This document shows, one piece after another, positions 23,030 to 36,068 of a stretch of 64,000 bases of DNA. The translations under genes and the position numbers were made by a program. Below the pieces are notes generated by a model. That model saw only the letters and a program-made list of their open reading frames with translations. It did not search any database and had not been told where the DNA came from. Source of the stretch: Manihot esculenta (taxonomy: Eukaryota > Streptophyta > Magnoliopsida > Malpighiales > Euphorbiaceae); contig NC_035170.2 in assembly GCF_001659605.2 (NCBI RefSeq), positions 20,971,190-21,035,189 on the forward strand, read 5' to 3'. The number at the start of each line of letters is the position of its first letter. Within the stretch, counting starts at the first letter, position 1.

Positions 23030-24174
23030 ATAAGGGAGATGGACATGGAGTTTGAGGGAGCAAGGAAGATGGTGACGGACAGATAAACTGTAACGATCCG
23101 AAAATTCGGACCGCTACCGGCGCTAGGATTCAGGTCGGCATAAGGCCGCCGGGACCCGTAACAAGCCTAACAATCATCCTATAACCATGTTTAATCACAT
23201 ACATGATCAACAACATACATAAAAATTTGAACTTTTCTTTCCATTCATTAATTCTTTCCCTCATTCACCAAACTCAACATGTGCATGCACTATACATAAC
23301 ATGATCATAAACATTAACTCCTCTTTGGAGTCTCATCAATACCCCAATGGGGTGACATAACATGTATTGAGTTTGGTTTACAATAACATCAATAAACATT
23401 AAGATCATGTACTAGGAGGGATTAACATAATACTATGGTCAAGCACATCTCTAAACCTTCACTACAAAAAAACAGGCTATCAGTGACGGATTTTTCCGTC
23501 GGTGAAAGTAAAAAAATCCGTCGCTGAAACTTTCAGCGACGGATTTGCGACGGACTCAAGTCCGTCGCTTAAAGTCATGTCGCTAATTTTTTCCGACGGA
23601 TTACAATTCCGTCGGAAATATTAGCGACAGATTTCCGACGGATCTAAACTCCGTCGAAAAATTTACGATGGGTTTTCCTATGGAAAATTCAGTCAGAAAA
23701 ATTTAGCGACGAAAAACGTTTGTCGCTAAATCCGTCGGAAATTCCAATTCATCCGATGAACATTCCGTCGCTAATCCGTCGGAAATAATTAGCGACGGAA
23801 ATTTTCCGTCGGAAATCTGTCGAAAATATTAACACATTTGAAAAAAATTTCCTCACAAATCCGTCTCTAATATGTTAAAATTCAATCGCAAAAAATAATT
23901 TCCTGTTTTTATTTAGATATTCCCTGTATAATCAAATAATTTATAATTAAGAATCATATTGAATATAAATCAAATATCATTAATAATAATTATAAGTAAT
24001 GTTCATAATACTTAACAATATTCAAAATATATAAAATAAATCCATAATATTTAACAATGTTCATAAAATTTAAAATAAATTCATAATATTTAACAATCGT
24101 CATAAAATTTAAAATAAATCAATAATACTTAACAATGTTCATAAAACTAAAAACTACTCTATGAATTTGTTGAA

Positions 24175-24521
24175 TCATCTGTTGAAGTGTGCTCCAGTGT
24201 CCTCTTGCATCTGTACTGGCTCATCTGTTTCATTCATAGATAGCTGCTGGCTATGTCCTCTACCTCTAGATGATACTGCTCTTCGAGGCATCTGAAAAAA
24301 TAATTGTCCATTAGTTTCAATTAACAATAAAGACAAACAATAGAAAAAATAATAATTAAATATTAAATCTATGAATATATATAAAAATATGGACAACGAA
24401 TTTTATCTTGGCATGTAAACTGTACTTGTGCATAGACAAAGTTTAGAAATGTCTCAAATTCAGAATTAAGGAAGCCATTTTGATCTAGTCGCTCATACAT
24501 CCAACTGCGATCTACCGACAT
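24175..24521 (-). pseudogene. CACTA transposase N-terminal remnant (transposase-associated domain)
   Basis: On the minus strand from the ATG at 24521 the frame reads MSVDRSWMYERLDQNGFLNS and ends with CQDKIRCP. This matches the start of the plant transposase-associated domain (R-S-W-M-Y then a Cys motif) of CACTA TNPD/TNP2-type proteins. The expected following Cys residues are missing; the frame runs into AT-rich, intron-like sequence. Downstream, after a strong acceptor (TTTTTTCAG), a second short piece starts at 24291 (MPRRAVSSRGRGHSQQ) and stops at 24175. The catalytic DDE part is absent. Together they look like the first exons of a deleted transposase gene. Confidence 0.65.
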
Positions 24522-24690
24522 TATAAATATATTCTGAAATATAAATAAATTCAACTCTAATTATATACTAATTTAACAAATCAAACACACTAATCAATTT
24601 AACAATACATATCAAACTAGAGTTGAATGAAGGCACGTAAAGTAAACCGACCAAGCCAAACTATACATGCTAAGCGCAGTCTCAAAAAAA

Positions 24691-25290
24691 TAATTTTTTT
24701 AAAAGAAATTATGTTTTTAAAAATTAAAAAGTTTAATATTCAATTTTACTCTAAAGTTTATGAGGAAAATTTAATCTAATTAATTTTTAATTTTTATCTA
24801 AATTATCTTATAAATTTTAATTTGACCTAAACATCAAGAAAAAAAAAAAAATTGAGCACAGCAGCATCACAAAATTTAAAAATTAAAAAGCTTAATATTC
24901 AATTTTACTCTAAAGTTTATGAGGAAAGTTTAATCTAATTAATTTTTAATTTTTATCTAAATTATCTTATAAATTTTAATTTAACTTAAACATCAAGAAA
25001 AAAAAAATTGAGCACAGTAGCATCACAAAATTTTATAAAAGAAATTATGTTTTTAAAAATTAAAAAGCTTAATATTCAATTTTACTCTTAAGTTTATGAG
25101 GAAAGTTTAATCTAATTAATTTTTAATTTTTATCTAAATTATCTTATAAATTTTAATTTAACCTAAACATCAAGAAAAAAAAAAAAAGAAATTGAGCACA
25201 GCAACATCACAAAATTTTTTAAAAGAAATTATGTTTTTAAAAAATTAAAAAGCTTAATATTCAATTTTACTCTTAATTTTACAAGGAAAG
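24691..25290. repeat. AT-rich tandem repeat, about 160-185 bp unit, four copies
   Basis: The block AATTAAAAAGCTTAATATTC with its downstream TTTACTCT...GTTTATGAGG recurs at about 24730, 24890, 25067 and 25252. Units also share GAGCACAGCAGCATCACAAA. The last copy is partial. It lies wholly inside the CACTA element. Confidence 0.85.
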
Positions 25291-25294
25291 TTAT

Positions 25295-25555
25295 TATGAA
25301 CAATTCACAAAGCAATTCACAAAGCAATTCACAGCAATTCACAAAGCAATTCACAAACTTATTATGAGCAATTCACAAAGCAATTCACAGTAATTCACAA
25401 AGCAATTCACAAACTTATTATGAGCAATTCACAAAGCAATTCACAAAGCAATTCACAGCAATTCACAAAGCAATTCACAAACTTATTATGAGCAATTCAC
25501 AAAACAATTCACTAACTTATTATGATTACCCATATTCCACAAAGCAATTCACTAA
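25295..25555. repeat. Short tandem repeat of AATTCACAAAGC units
   Basis: About 15 copies of a 12-bp core AATTCACAAAGC with variants, arranged in higher-order blocks of about 65-90 bp that each end in ACTTATTATGAGC. It lies inside the CACTA element and has no coding value. Confidence 0.88.
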
Positions 25556-27998
25556 CTTACAAGAACTTATCTTGCACTTTTGTCCAGATTAAGCTTAAAA
25601 GTTCTGTTAATGTTATAAATGAAGTGTACCAAATCCTAAAGATTCAATATCTATGGATTTCTCATACCAAAAAAAAAAAATCTAAAATCAATCCAGAGAG
25701 TAAGGACAGGTTTTGTCCAAAAGAGAGCAATTATTTCCCCATCCCCCTTTCAATTTCGCACAACAAATTTGAAAAAAAAAAAGAGAGATCAAACCTGGTT
25801 GCAGTCGAGCGATGGACGAAGCAGACGTTACAGCTGAGCGTGATTGGCCGCAGGTCGTCGAAGATGAACGACGGACGAGCAGCTGTATTTGGCTGGGTGC
25901 AGTCTCGAGAGAGCGAGAGGGAGAGACGGATAGAAAGGGAGAGAGGGCGCCGATGGGGAGAGACAAATAGAGAGGGAGAGACGGATAGAGAGGGAGAGAG
26001 GGCGCCGATGGGGAGAGTGGTAGAGATGAAAAAATTAATTAGGGATTAGGGTTTTTTTTTTATATCATTCTCATTTTCTGATGGATTAGCGACGGAATAA
26101 ATTTCATCGCTAATATTTTAAAAAACTGTCGCTAATCCGTCGCTAATCCGTCAGAAATTTAAACATAAAGTATTCGTCGCTGATCCGTCGCTAAATTTTT
26201 TTTTTCCGACGGAAGTAAATTCCGTCGCTAAATCCGTCACTGATACCTTGTTTTTTTGTAGTGCTTCATAAGCATTATTACATGACATTTCTATATCATA
26301 CTTTTACATGACTGTACTCAACATAACTTAACATCATTTATCATGTCCACTCTAGCTATTACATGACCATGACTTCATTACTCTTGCGGACCTCCTGGTC
26401 TACCCTGTACCTGCAAACCTGGGGGTTAAAGGAGAGGGGTGAGCTACTAGAGCCCAGTGAGCAGAATAATAAAAAATAGCATTTAAAACATATGATATCA
26501 TGGAATGCATCACAACACAAACATTTCACATCAAGGATGAACTTGTCACTACTTAGCCCTCCATATAGTCTAATCATGCCAGGGGCGAAGTGCAGGCACA
26601 CCTGGACTTCCATAGCATAACATACATATCCATTCATGCCGGGGGCGTAGTGCAGGCTCACCCGGACTTCCATAGTCTATCATGTCTTACCATATAAGGG
26701 CTAATGGATCATTCAACATTCATTCACATCAACAACATAAAGTGCAATGCGACATATTCGTGAATTCTAATGCAAGTACCCTAATATATCTCATGGCATT
26801 CATGATGCATGTATCATGCTAAAACATTCATTATTCGCTTTGAAAACATAGAGAGTTATTCCACTCACCTCTGGCTAGCTCTGACAAGACTCAAAAGCAG
26901 CTATCTCACTGCTGGGGTCCTCGGTTCCTCGGGTCCGAACCTACACAGGTGGACTCAAATGAGGGACCTAACATCCATGAATATGACTCTAAAATACTCC
27001 CCAAAAACTCCCTAAAACACCTCAAAACATCCATAGAAAACATGCAAAGGAAGGCTGAACAGGGCACTTTCGGCGGCAGGTTCGGCGGCCGAAAGTGCCC
27101 TCCAGAGACGAAAGTTAATTTTCGGGGGCAGGCTTTGGCAGCCGAAAGGCTGGCATTCACAAGCATGTTCAGCGGCCGAAAGTTCCTTCGGCTGCCGAAC
27201 CTGGTTTCTCCCGAATGGCAGAAACTCGGCTCCAAGGGGCTTCAAACTATCCTAAACCCCAACTACAACACATCAAACATACACAAATATCATACATTGC
27301 CCATATAATCACATAAAACCTAACAAAGCTCAACTAACCTAAACATGCATTTCTACCCCATAGATCAACTTAAAGCTTGCTTAAAACATAAAATGAGTTC
27401 AAGATCGGCTCTTACCTCTTGAAGATCGAGAGAGAGACGACCTAAACTTGGAGAACCAAGGAAAAGAGCTCATGAGTCTTCCAAGCCTCAAAACTTGCTT
27501 TAATGCTCAAAATCTTCAAAACAAGGTGAAAACTTATGAAAATCATGAAAGATTTGAAGAAAGGGACTCAAAATCGGTGAGGGACGGCGGAGAGCTCACC
27601 TTGGCCGAAAATGGGGAGAAAAACTCGCCCATTTCGGCTAAGGGGCCCTTTTATAGGTGGCTGGCCAGGCCACTTTCGGGGGTCTAACGTGCCTCCGCAT
27701 GCATGCCATGTTCGGCGGCTGAACCTGGACTTCCCTCACTTATGCATTTGGGAGCCTAAAGCACTCCCGAAGTGCATGCATGTTCGGCGGCCGAACTTGA
27801 GGTTCGGCGGCCGAACCTGAGTCTTCCTCACAAGACCATTTTCATTCAAAACTTAATTTCTTTCTTGATTAAAACCATAAAATACATTAAAACATTTTAT
27901 GAAAACATGATTTTACCCTTCTAGAGGTCTCCGACATCCGAGATTCCACCGGACGGTAGGAATTCCGATACCGGAGTCTAGCCGGGTATTACATGAAC

Positions 27999-29997
27999 AA
28001 TGATAAATAAGGGGGAGAGGAAAAGAATTAAGAGAAACGGCTAGGGTTAATTGAGTATAAGATCTTATATATGAGATGATTTTAACGGTTGAGATTTTAT
28101 GACTTTGAATTAGTGGCTAGGATCAAAATAAAAAAAAAATTAAAACTATTATAAGATTTGATTCGGTTTAATAAACTATTTCTCACTCAAAATCGAACTG
28201 AATCAATTAAATCGATTTTTTAACTATTAAAATCGAATTGAATTGAATTTCTTAATATATCGAATCAAAATTTTTATTCGATTTAGTCTGATAAGTTATT
28301 TTGATCCAAACCGAATACTTCTCACTCCTATATTTATATACTAAACTTTATTTTTTAAAAAGTAAACTTTATTTTTTAAAAAGTAAACTTTATTTTTTAA
28401 AAAGTAAAGGTAAAATTTTTAAATTAGTTATGCTTTTAATTTAATAAATTAATTTAAATTTGAAAAATTAATAATAAATCACTTTTGAAGTTTTATTTAA
28501 TTAATAAAATAATTGTTTAAAATAATTATTTTTATTTTAATCATATTTTTATTTATTATTATTAAATTTAATCAAGTACTCTTTAATTAATTATATATAT
28601 ATATTTTTTAGGTATTGCATGATGATGAAAATTAATTCTTACATATTGATGTAGTTAAAATGGTACTGTGATGTGATTGGTCATTCCTGAAAAAGAGAGA
28701 AGGTCAAGTGGTTGGCACCTACAGCAGCCATTCCGACGCTCAAGTGATCAGTAAACTGAAGAATAGGACGAATATAAGAAATTATTTGGAACTCAATAGT
28801 AGTTGTGTAAAAATTGCGTATGTTTGTTCCTGTGATCGTTTGGCTTTTATAATATAAGAAGATTGAGTTAATTATGCTATTTTTTGAAAATCTAGTTAGT
28901 ATTGGCTAATTGATAAGAGATCCCACTGATGAAGTAATCTGTGAACTCGTGATTATAGGCGTAACGGAGATCCGCTGGATTGTTTCTGCTAACAATAATT
29001 TTATATGAAAACTCGACCTATTTAAGGAAGGCGAGTCTTAGTGAAAATTTGGATGCTATGGTATCCTATTATTTCTTTCTATTGGTGGGACTGCGTATCG
29101 GCTTATCAAATTTTTTGTTATGTAATGATAGTTATGACTTATTTTTTGTGATTGTTGTTTTATGTTATATATTTTATTTTAAATTTTAATCAATAAATAG
29201 AAAAATAATAAAATAATTTTTAATTGAATTTTAATAGTATATAAAACTTTTTTTTAACCCATTAACTTGTATACTTGATTTTCAATATTACTGTGTATGA
29301 AAAATTCAGTATAAACTTTTGATAGATTATCTCGTTAATGCTCAATAATATTGAAAAAGTATATATGTAAGCTTCAAGAGGTAAAAGGATGTTTTAATTT
29401 TTATTAAAATTAATTTAAAAATACTATTTTGTTATTCTAATATGTGTTAATAAAAAAATAGAATATGTTAAATTTAATTTGAAATTAATTTATGCAATTA
29501 TTTAATTATTTTGAAAAAAAAATATAATTGATAAAAAAGGCATGGTCGAATTTACAAACATATTTAAAATAAAAATTATTTTGAAGAATTATTTTATTAA
29601 TAAAATACAATTTTAAAAACCGCATTGCTATTGACTTTTAAATTTTAATTTTGTCCTTTTTATATTATTATTTAAAAAATTAAATTTATAATATAAATGT
29701 GATTTTTTGCAAACTTTAAATTATTTTGTTGAATAAGTCTTTTTATTTATAATATTATTTACTTATAATGTTTCATTATTAAATTTTTATAAAATTAATA
29801 AATTTTATTTTATGATGTTTATTAAATGTGAAGTATATTACAAAGCTAATAGATGCATTAACATCTAAATTATGAAAAATAATTCATATTTACAATAGTT
29901 AAAAAGGAAAATTAAGGTTATTTTTATTAGAGGAGGGAGTGTTCAATGTTGTTTTAAAATTGGTCTTTTTCTATTGCCATTATATAAAGCTAATTGA
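27999..29997. other. AT-rich intergenic sequence, no gene seen
   Basis: 28150-28328 carries AATCGAA/AAACCGA runs and ends CCGAATACTTCTCACTCCTA, a partial copy of the hAT MITE family. 28670-29060 is less AT-biased (CCTACAGCAGCCATTCCGAC, then GCGTAACGGAGATCCGCTGG) and resembles LTR-type repeat sequence, without a partner here. 29070-29990 is plain AT-rich sequence. Confidence 0.45.
28343..28407. repeat. Three tandem copies of a 21-bp unit
   Basis: AAACTTTATTTTTTAAAAAGT is repeated three times head to tail with perfect identity. Confidence 0.9.
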
Positions 29998-30490
29998 TGT
30001 AACACAATAATCATTTAAAACAAGGTATAAGTTGTCATTATAAGATAGGATTACGTGATAAGAGTCTAATTAGGTGATATGTGGTCCTATTCATGGAAAA
30101 AAAGACCTGAACATTGTAGGTCTCAGCTCTTCGTCAAAATTCATCCTTTCAATTACAGGACGAGACTCCACGGAAAGATACAGTTAGAGAACACAATTCA
30201 GTAGATCTCCATTACACCTATAATCAAGGGATCCCTTATCTATTAGCTGGTGCTAGTCGGATTTTCAGGAGATTTGATAACCAACTCCATCTTCTTACAG
30301 TATAAAAGTTGATGAACACAGAGATCAATGTATTACACAACTACTCTTGAGTTTAAAGCAGTTCATTACACTTGCCATTTTTTAGTTTACTGACTTGAGC
30401 ATCGGAGTGACTATCATAGGCCCCAATCACCTCAGTTTCTTTTTCTTGCAGATTGACCAGTCGCAGCACAACTTCATTTCAGCCACATCA
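29998..30490 (+). mobile_element. 5' LTR (probable) of a Tat/Athila-type gypsy element, E
   Basis: The segment ends AGCCACATCA just before a degenerate PBS and the gag ORF. It holds a TATA box (TATAAAAG at 30301) about 190 bp before its end. The left end is uncertain; TGTAACAC at 29998 is the best candidate. No 3' LTR is in the window because element D is inserted in the gag. Confidence 0.5.
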
Positions 30491-30509
30491 TTTGGTTTCG
30501 TTGCTAGGA
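30491..30509 (+). other. Degenerate primer-binding site of element E
   Basis: TTTGGTTTCGTTGCTAGGAA resembles the TGGCGCCGTTGCCGGGGA site common in Athila/Tat elements, with several CG-to-TG/TA changes. Confidence 0.5.
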
Positions 30510-30597
30510 ACTTCTATTGAATTTTCTCTGTTCAATTGGATTACAAACCAGTCTTTCATTCATTTTCTTCTAAAAATAAATCTTTTCATTCTCTAAA

Positions 30598-31234
30598 ATG
30601 GCTAATAATTCACGAGCTGATGCTAAGACTGCTGCCAACAAGAGCGTAATCATTTATTCCACTCCTGGTAGTGGATAAAACACACCCTCAATGGTTAATG
30701 AAGTTGATCTAAGCAATCTAAATAATGAGCAGATGCTCCAATAGCAGTATAAAACTCGAAAGGAAGCCTCCTTCATGGTTCCCAGGATAAGAGAGGAAGC
30801 TTCCATTGACACCCCAAGGACTCGGACAAATGCAATCCAAACACAGTCTAAGGAGAAGGCCAAGCTGGAGGAAGAGGACTCATCGAATGAGGTTGTAAAG
30901 GATATTGACTGGAAGCTGATACAGGTCGTGCAAAGGTACCAGAAGGAGCAGGAGGAACACTATAGGGTGGACGATGCCTAGCCCCTATCGGAAGAGATCT
31001 TAGCAGAGACTTTTTCTGTCAAGTTCAAACTCCTAAGTTTGGACAAATACGACGAAACAGCAGATCCTAAGAGTCACCTAGAGATCTTTAGAATAACAAT
31101 GTAGATTTAAGATGTCAATGATTTGGTGTTGTGCCAAGTGTTTCTATCAACACTCATAGGTTTGGCTCAGAAATGGTACCAACATCTGAGTCCAGATTCA
31201 ATTCAGAACTTTACATAATTTGCTATGTTATTTA
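30598..31234 (+). pseudogene. Gag of a Tat/Athila-type gypsy element, truncated by element D
   Basis: ATG at 30598 (MANNSRADAKTAANKS). The frame is broken by TAG/TAA codons near 30676, 30741, 30979, 31105 and 31215. Between stops, a charged region (TQSKEKAKLEEEDSSNEVVK) precedes a recognisable retrotransposon gag segment: FKLLSLDKYDETADPKSHLE, LVLCQVFLSTLIGLAQKWYQ, LSPDSIQNFT. The pattern 'Y-D-x-T-x-D-P-x-x-H-L' with 'W-Y/F-x-x-L' is typical of Ty3 gag in the Tat/Ogre group. The reading stops at 31234, where the LTR of D begins, so capsid end and pol are missing or beyond the window. Confidence 0.7.
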
Positions 31235-33281
31235 TATAACGATCCAAAAACCGAACCGCTACTGGTATTAGGGTTCAGGTCGACTTAAGGTCACCGGAAC
31301 CCGTAGCAAACCTACTATACATCTTGTTACACCTAATATAATTTTAAACATGATCATAAAAATATATATAAAAAAAATATTTCCATCTCACGAACTAAAA
31401 CTTGATATGTGCATGCATCATAACTGAAAATATAAAACCCATATTAGAGCTCTCGTCAAATGCTTTAGTATAGTCAATATTACATGCCTCAAACTTGGTT
31501 CAAACATAGCTAAAATTTTAAAAATTTTACATAAGAAGATCATAAATAAGGGATTATAAAAGAAAATTCGGGCAAAACATAATTCTAATCCACAATATAA
31601 AATACACGTCCATAGCTATACTATTATATTAGAACTATACCATACAACACTGATGACCTCTCGAGCTAAGTCTGATCCTACAAACCTGTGATTAAAGGAA
31701 AGGGATAAGTTACAAGACCCTAGTGAGCAGAAATATAAATAAAAGCAGTTTAATAAAACTTATAATCATATAAATGCATCACAATACAAACATCAAGATG
31801 GACTTGTCACCAATAACTCTCTATAAATTCCAATAGTGCCCGGCCCACAATGAATGCTCCTCAAAACTTTTTCTTAAACATAACATAACATATCTATAGT
31901 GCCAGAGGCATAAAATGGACCTCAACCTAGACTTTCCCTTACATAATGTCAGGAGCATAGAATGGACCTCGATCTGGACTTTCATATCCATCGTAACACA
32001 TCATAATATGCTCGAGCGCTAGTGGGTTATCCGACATCCATCCACAATAATAATAAATTATGCAATGTATCAAATTCGTAAATTCTAATGCAAAACAATC
32101 CAATCATATGTACATGTCATTCGTGATGCATGAGCATGCTTAAAGCATTTGATTTCTTTAAAATAATAGTTTAGTTTAGTTCTACTCACCTTTGACTAAC
32201 GCATGCTTAATTCTGGAGCAGTTATCTCACTGCAAGCCTCTACGGTCTCCCAAGTCCGATCCTACATAGATAGACTTAAATGAAGGACCAAACATAACTT
32301 TTACAATACTTAACACTACCCCAAGAACCCCCTAAAAACATAGAAGAAAACATGTGAAAAACGAGCTGAAAATAGCTGGACAGGGGACTTTCAGCGGCAG
32401 CTTCGGTGACCCAACATCCCATTATAGATCCGAAAGTCAAATCTTTATAGGCAGGTTAAGCGACCAAAAGGCAGCTTTCACAGGCAGTTTCGACAGCTAA
32501 ACCTGGATTCTTTTGCAAGGTAAAACCCAATTCTGTCTCAATCAACAACCACCAAAACGAGATAAAACTCTCATACAACAACTCAATAGCAAACAAAAAC
32601 ATCCAACATTGACTTAAAAGGTTCAAAACAACTCTAGATACACCAAAACACCAACATGCAAACCACTCATCACATAAACATTCAAGATTCAATCATAAAA
32701 GAAGAAAAAGACATAACCCTTGTATGCTTTCTAAAACTAGAGCTCAAGCTACACACAACCATAAAGAGTCCAAAAGCAACAAGTTTTGAGAAAACCAGGC
32801 TTACCTCTTGAAGAACACACAATCACAACACCAGAAGAAATTTGGAGGAGAAGAAGAGATGAGTTCTGAAGATCCGAAAAGCTAAAACTTTGAAACACTC
32901 AATTTGATTCTTCAAAACAAAGGTAAAACTCATGAATTTTTAGAAGATTTAAAGAAAACTCAAGCAAAGATCATCAAGGGGCCTTAAGCTTACCTCTGCC
33001 CAGAAGAAGAGAGAAGAATTTCTCTCAGAATCGAATTAGAGGCCTTTTATAGCTGGGTCTTTCAGCTTATGTTCGACGGCTGAACATGAGAGGTTCGACG
33101 ACCGAACCTTGATGATTTGAAAATCATTTCATTTTTTTAATACATTTTAAAATACTTTAAATTCATTTTATAAAAAAATCCATTTACCCTTCTAAAGTTT
33201 CTAGTTTTGAGATTTTGAATTCCAACGGAGATTCCATCGGAAAGTTGAAATTCCGACATTGAAGTTTAGCAAGGTATTATA
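31235..33281 (-). repeat. 3' LTR of element D
   Basis: 2,047 bp, aligns along its length with the LTRs of A and B. CpG sites of the palindromes are mostly decayed (GTTCGACGACCGAAC remains near 33090). Minisatellite units appear near 31900-31985 in decayed form. Confidence 0.88.
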
Positions 33282-34532
33282 TTCTTCCCCCCTTAAAAAC
33301 TCGAATGTTCAAACATACAAGAAAACATATAGCATACACATTAAGAAAACACATAAAACCCTCTAACAACTTACTTTAAAAGAGATGAGGGTACTGTCTA
33401 AGCATCGACTCTCTGGTCTCCCAAGTATACTATTCCATATTGTGGTGATTCCATAAATCTTTCACCGTCATGATTCCTTTGTTTCTCAGCTTTCTGATAT
33501 GCGTGTCTACGATCTGTATTGGCTGCTCAACATATGTGAGATCTCTTAGAATCTCTACATTAGGCTCATAAAGAACATTGTCTGAATTTGACAAGAATCT
33601 TCGTAACATAGAAACATGGAAAATTGGATGGATTTTCTCCATAGAAGTAGGTAAATTTAACTTGTAAGATACATTTTCAATCTTTTGCAAGATTTCAAAG
33701 GGTCCAATGTACCTTGGAGCTAGTTTACCTTTCTTTCCAAAATGAATCACCCGTTTCATAAGAGAAACTTTAAGCAATACTATATCTCCCTCCTGAAAGA
33801 CAACTTGCTTTCTACGGATGTCTACATAGCTCTTCTGATTCTTTATCTGATGATGGGCACCACCATGTTGGTGATCTCTACCAATTTTGGCCCTGTTAAG
33901 GCCCTTTCTCCTACTTATTCTCAACAAATAGACGACCTGAACTTCCTCCCATATAAAGCTTCATAGGGAGCCATCCCAATGCTACAATGGTAATTGTTAT
34001 TGTATACAAACTCCACCAATGGTAGATGTTGCCTCCAACAGCCACCAAAGTCTAGCACACACATCCTTAACATGTCCTCTAAGATTTGGATAGTCCTTTC
34101 CAACTATCCATCAATCTGTGGGTGGAAAACAATGCTAAAATCTAACTTTGTGCCCATAGCATTCTGCAGACTCCACCAAAATTTGGGTTAAACTGGGGTT
34201 TCCTATCTGAAACTAGAGAAACTGAAGCCCCATGCAGCCTGATGATTTCTTTCACGTAGATCTATGCCAATTTATCCACAGAGTAACCACTCCTGACAGG
34301 AATAAAGTGGGCAGATTTGGTCAATCTGTCAATTGTTATCCATATAGAGTCGTGTCTGTTGGATATTACTGGTAACCCTACTATAAAATCTATTGCCATA
34401 TTTTCCTATTTTCATTCTAGAATCGGTAGTGGGTTGAGCATTCCAGCTGGCTTTTGATGTTCTAACTTCACCCTCTGAAACACCTCACATGCAATCATAA
34501 ACTGAGCCACTTCTTTCTTTATAGAAGGCCAC

Positions 34533-36068
34533 TGATGGGTGTCGAAGCCACAAAAAATAACCTAGTAAAATATCAACAATTAAAAATTATATATAGTGGT
34601 AATAGGATCGGATCCACAGAGAATTGACACTATGACTTTTCAAACAATAACTTGGACAAATAAGGAATAGTAATAAAATAAGGGGGAATTTTGATGATAA
34701 AATAAAATAAAAATTAAAGCAATATAAGAAAGTAATAATTAAAAGAAGAACAAATCAATGAGAATAAGCTCTAGTTGAAATATAGGATCTATTTCAGTTT
34801 GAAAATTGATCATCGATACTTGAATTCTTTTATTCATTTCAATAAATTAGTTTTTGTTATGGAAGACGCTCCACAGAACTAAATCTCTCCTTAGGTTTAT
34901 ATTAATTAGGAAACATTCACTAATTAATCACTAGCCAACAAATCGCCCAAAGAACATCCTTGGGATTTTTACTTATCAACTATCAACTGCTTTAAGTAAT
35001 AGAGAGACCTAATTCTAACTGACCAGCTGCATGGTAAGTTTGAGTTAGATTATGCAACTTCTTAGTTGTTATATTAATTGTTACTTGTGTTTGAACAACC
35101 TAAGCAATTACGGACTTCAAGCATTCAAACTAACAATATACTACTTTGAAATCAAGAACAACGAGCCCTATTGATCCAATGACAAAGCAATAATAAATGA
35201 AGAACAAAATTTGCATAAATATTGAAGAATAAAATATCAACAATGGAGTTTAGATCTCTCAATTCATATATAAACTGAAATTTCTTCCTAACTTCAACTA
35301 GAGATAGAGTATTTAGCTATTCATGGCTTGCAAAGAAAACACAAAAGAGAAGGGAGATGAAGATGCAGATTCTGTGCTGTCTAGAATTGTGATCCAAAGC
35401 TCCTCCCAGCTGCCTTCAATGCTGTGTTTAAATAGGCGTTAAAACCTAGCAATAATCCTTTTTGGAATGGAATTCTTCTTTGATTGGATTTTGGATTTCT
35501 TCCTTAAATTTGTTTCTTCATGAATAGAAGTCCTTGATTTAAGGAAGTCTTCGTGCTGCATGTTTGAGAAGATTCTGGCATGGGTCCCGCATTTTTAATG
35601 TGATGACCAGGTCTCTAAATTTTCAAATCTGAAATTTTTTTTTCGCCTGCTGCTGATTCTTTGCATACTGTCAATTTGCCCAGTTGATTTGCATAAATCA
35701 TTATGGGCAAATCACTGTCTGAGAACTGTTTATGCAAGTCTAAACAGTTTTGGGTTTTCGTGCAATCCTCTGGTCAATTTATTGATTTGCCCAGTTGATT
35801 TGGGCAAATCATTTTGGGCAAATCACTATCTGCAGGTCTGGTCAATTCCGGGTTTCTGTGCAATCTTCTGGCCTCTGTGAAGTACACTGGACAATTTGCC
35901 CAAATCGCCTGGTCAAGTCAATTTTTACGTTTTTAAGCCATGTTTCATCAAATCTCCTTTTCCTTATGTTTTTCTATAAAATATGACAAAAATTATAAAA
36001 TTAGTTAGAAAATATTTAATTCAGTACTAATAACAGTAGGGAAAATGTGCCTAAATTATGTTTGATCA
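34533..36068 (-). mobile_element. Solo LTR F, TSD GCCAC
   Basis: TG...CA ends (TGATGGG to TTGATCA) and GCCAC on both sides (34528-34532 and 36069-36073). 1,536 bp with no coding sequence. Read on the minus strand its final part (TGTGGATCCGATCC, then GTTATTTTTTGTGGCTTCG) resembles 5' LTR ends of Athila/Tat-type elements, so a minus-oriented solo LTR is likely. It shares both ends and much of its interior with G. Confidence 0.88.
35673..35895. repeat. Two tandem copies of a 111-bp unit inside LTR F
   Basis: CAATTTGCCCAGTTGATTTG with following GGGCAAATCACT recurs with a period of 111 bp, and parts of the unit (TTTGCCCAAATC) appear a third time near 35895. Confidence 0.75.

Larger units (their letters stand above)
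23460..26263 (-). mobile_element. CACTA (En/Spm-type) transposon, TSD CTT
   Basis: The ends are CACTACAAAAAAACA and its exact inverted partner; the following bases TATCAGTGACGGATT are also shared as inverted repeats. CTT lies on both sides (23457-23459 and 26264-26266). Subterminal zones (23480-23850 and 26070-26250) are packed with TCCGTCGCTAA/CCGACGGA units in both orientations. The 2,804-bp body has only a short remnant of the transposase region on the minus strand and AT-rich tandem repeats, so it is non-autonomous. It lies inside an older solo LTR. Confidence 0.95.
23099..27993 (-). mobile_element. Solo Tekay-type LTR split by a CACTA element
   Basis: It starts TGTAACGATCCG and ends CCGGGTATTACA like the other Tekay LTRs. 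Removing the CACTA insert leaves about 2,088 bp, the normal length. Flanking pentamers TAAAC (23094-23098) and TGAAC (27994-27998) match 4 of 5. It carries two minisatellite units (near 26575-26665), palindromes of the TTCGGCGGCCGAA family (27070-27205 and 27700-27820), and on the minus strand a TATA box (CTATAAAAGG, about 27650) plus donor-like sites. There is no internal domain, hence a solo LTR. Confidence 0.88.

Noticed and set aside
25295..25555. Regular 12-bp repeats that might suggest a CRISPR-like array
   Set aside because: There are no unique spacers of constant length, and the sequence is plant transposon interior; it is an ordinary tandem repeat.
25522..26049. 175-codon plus-strand frame
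   Set aside because: It lies inside the CACTA element and reads through simple repeats and GAGAGAGGGAG-type tracts; no domain is present.
29040..29189. Plus-strand frame of about 69 codons (28980-29189)
   Set aside because: AT-rich and hydrophobic by composition; no start context or homology recognised.
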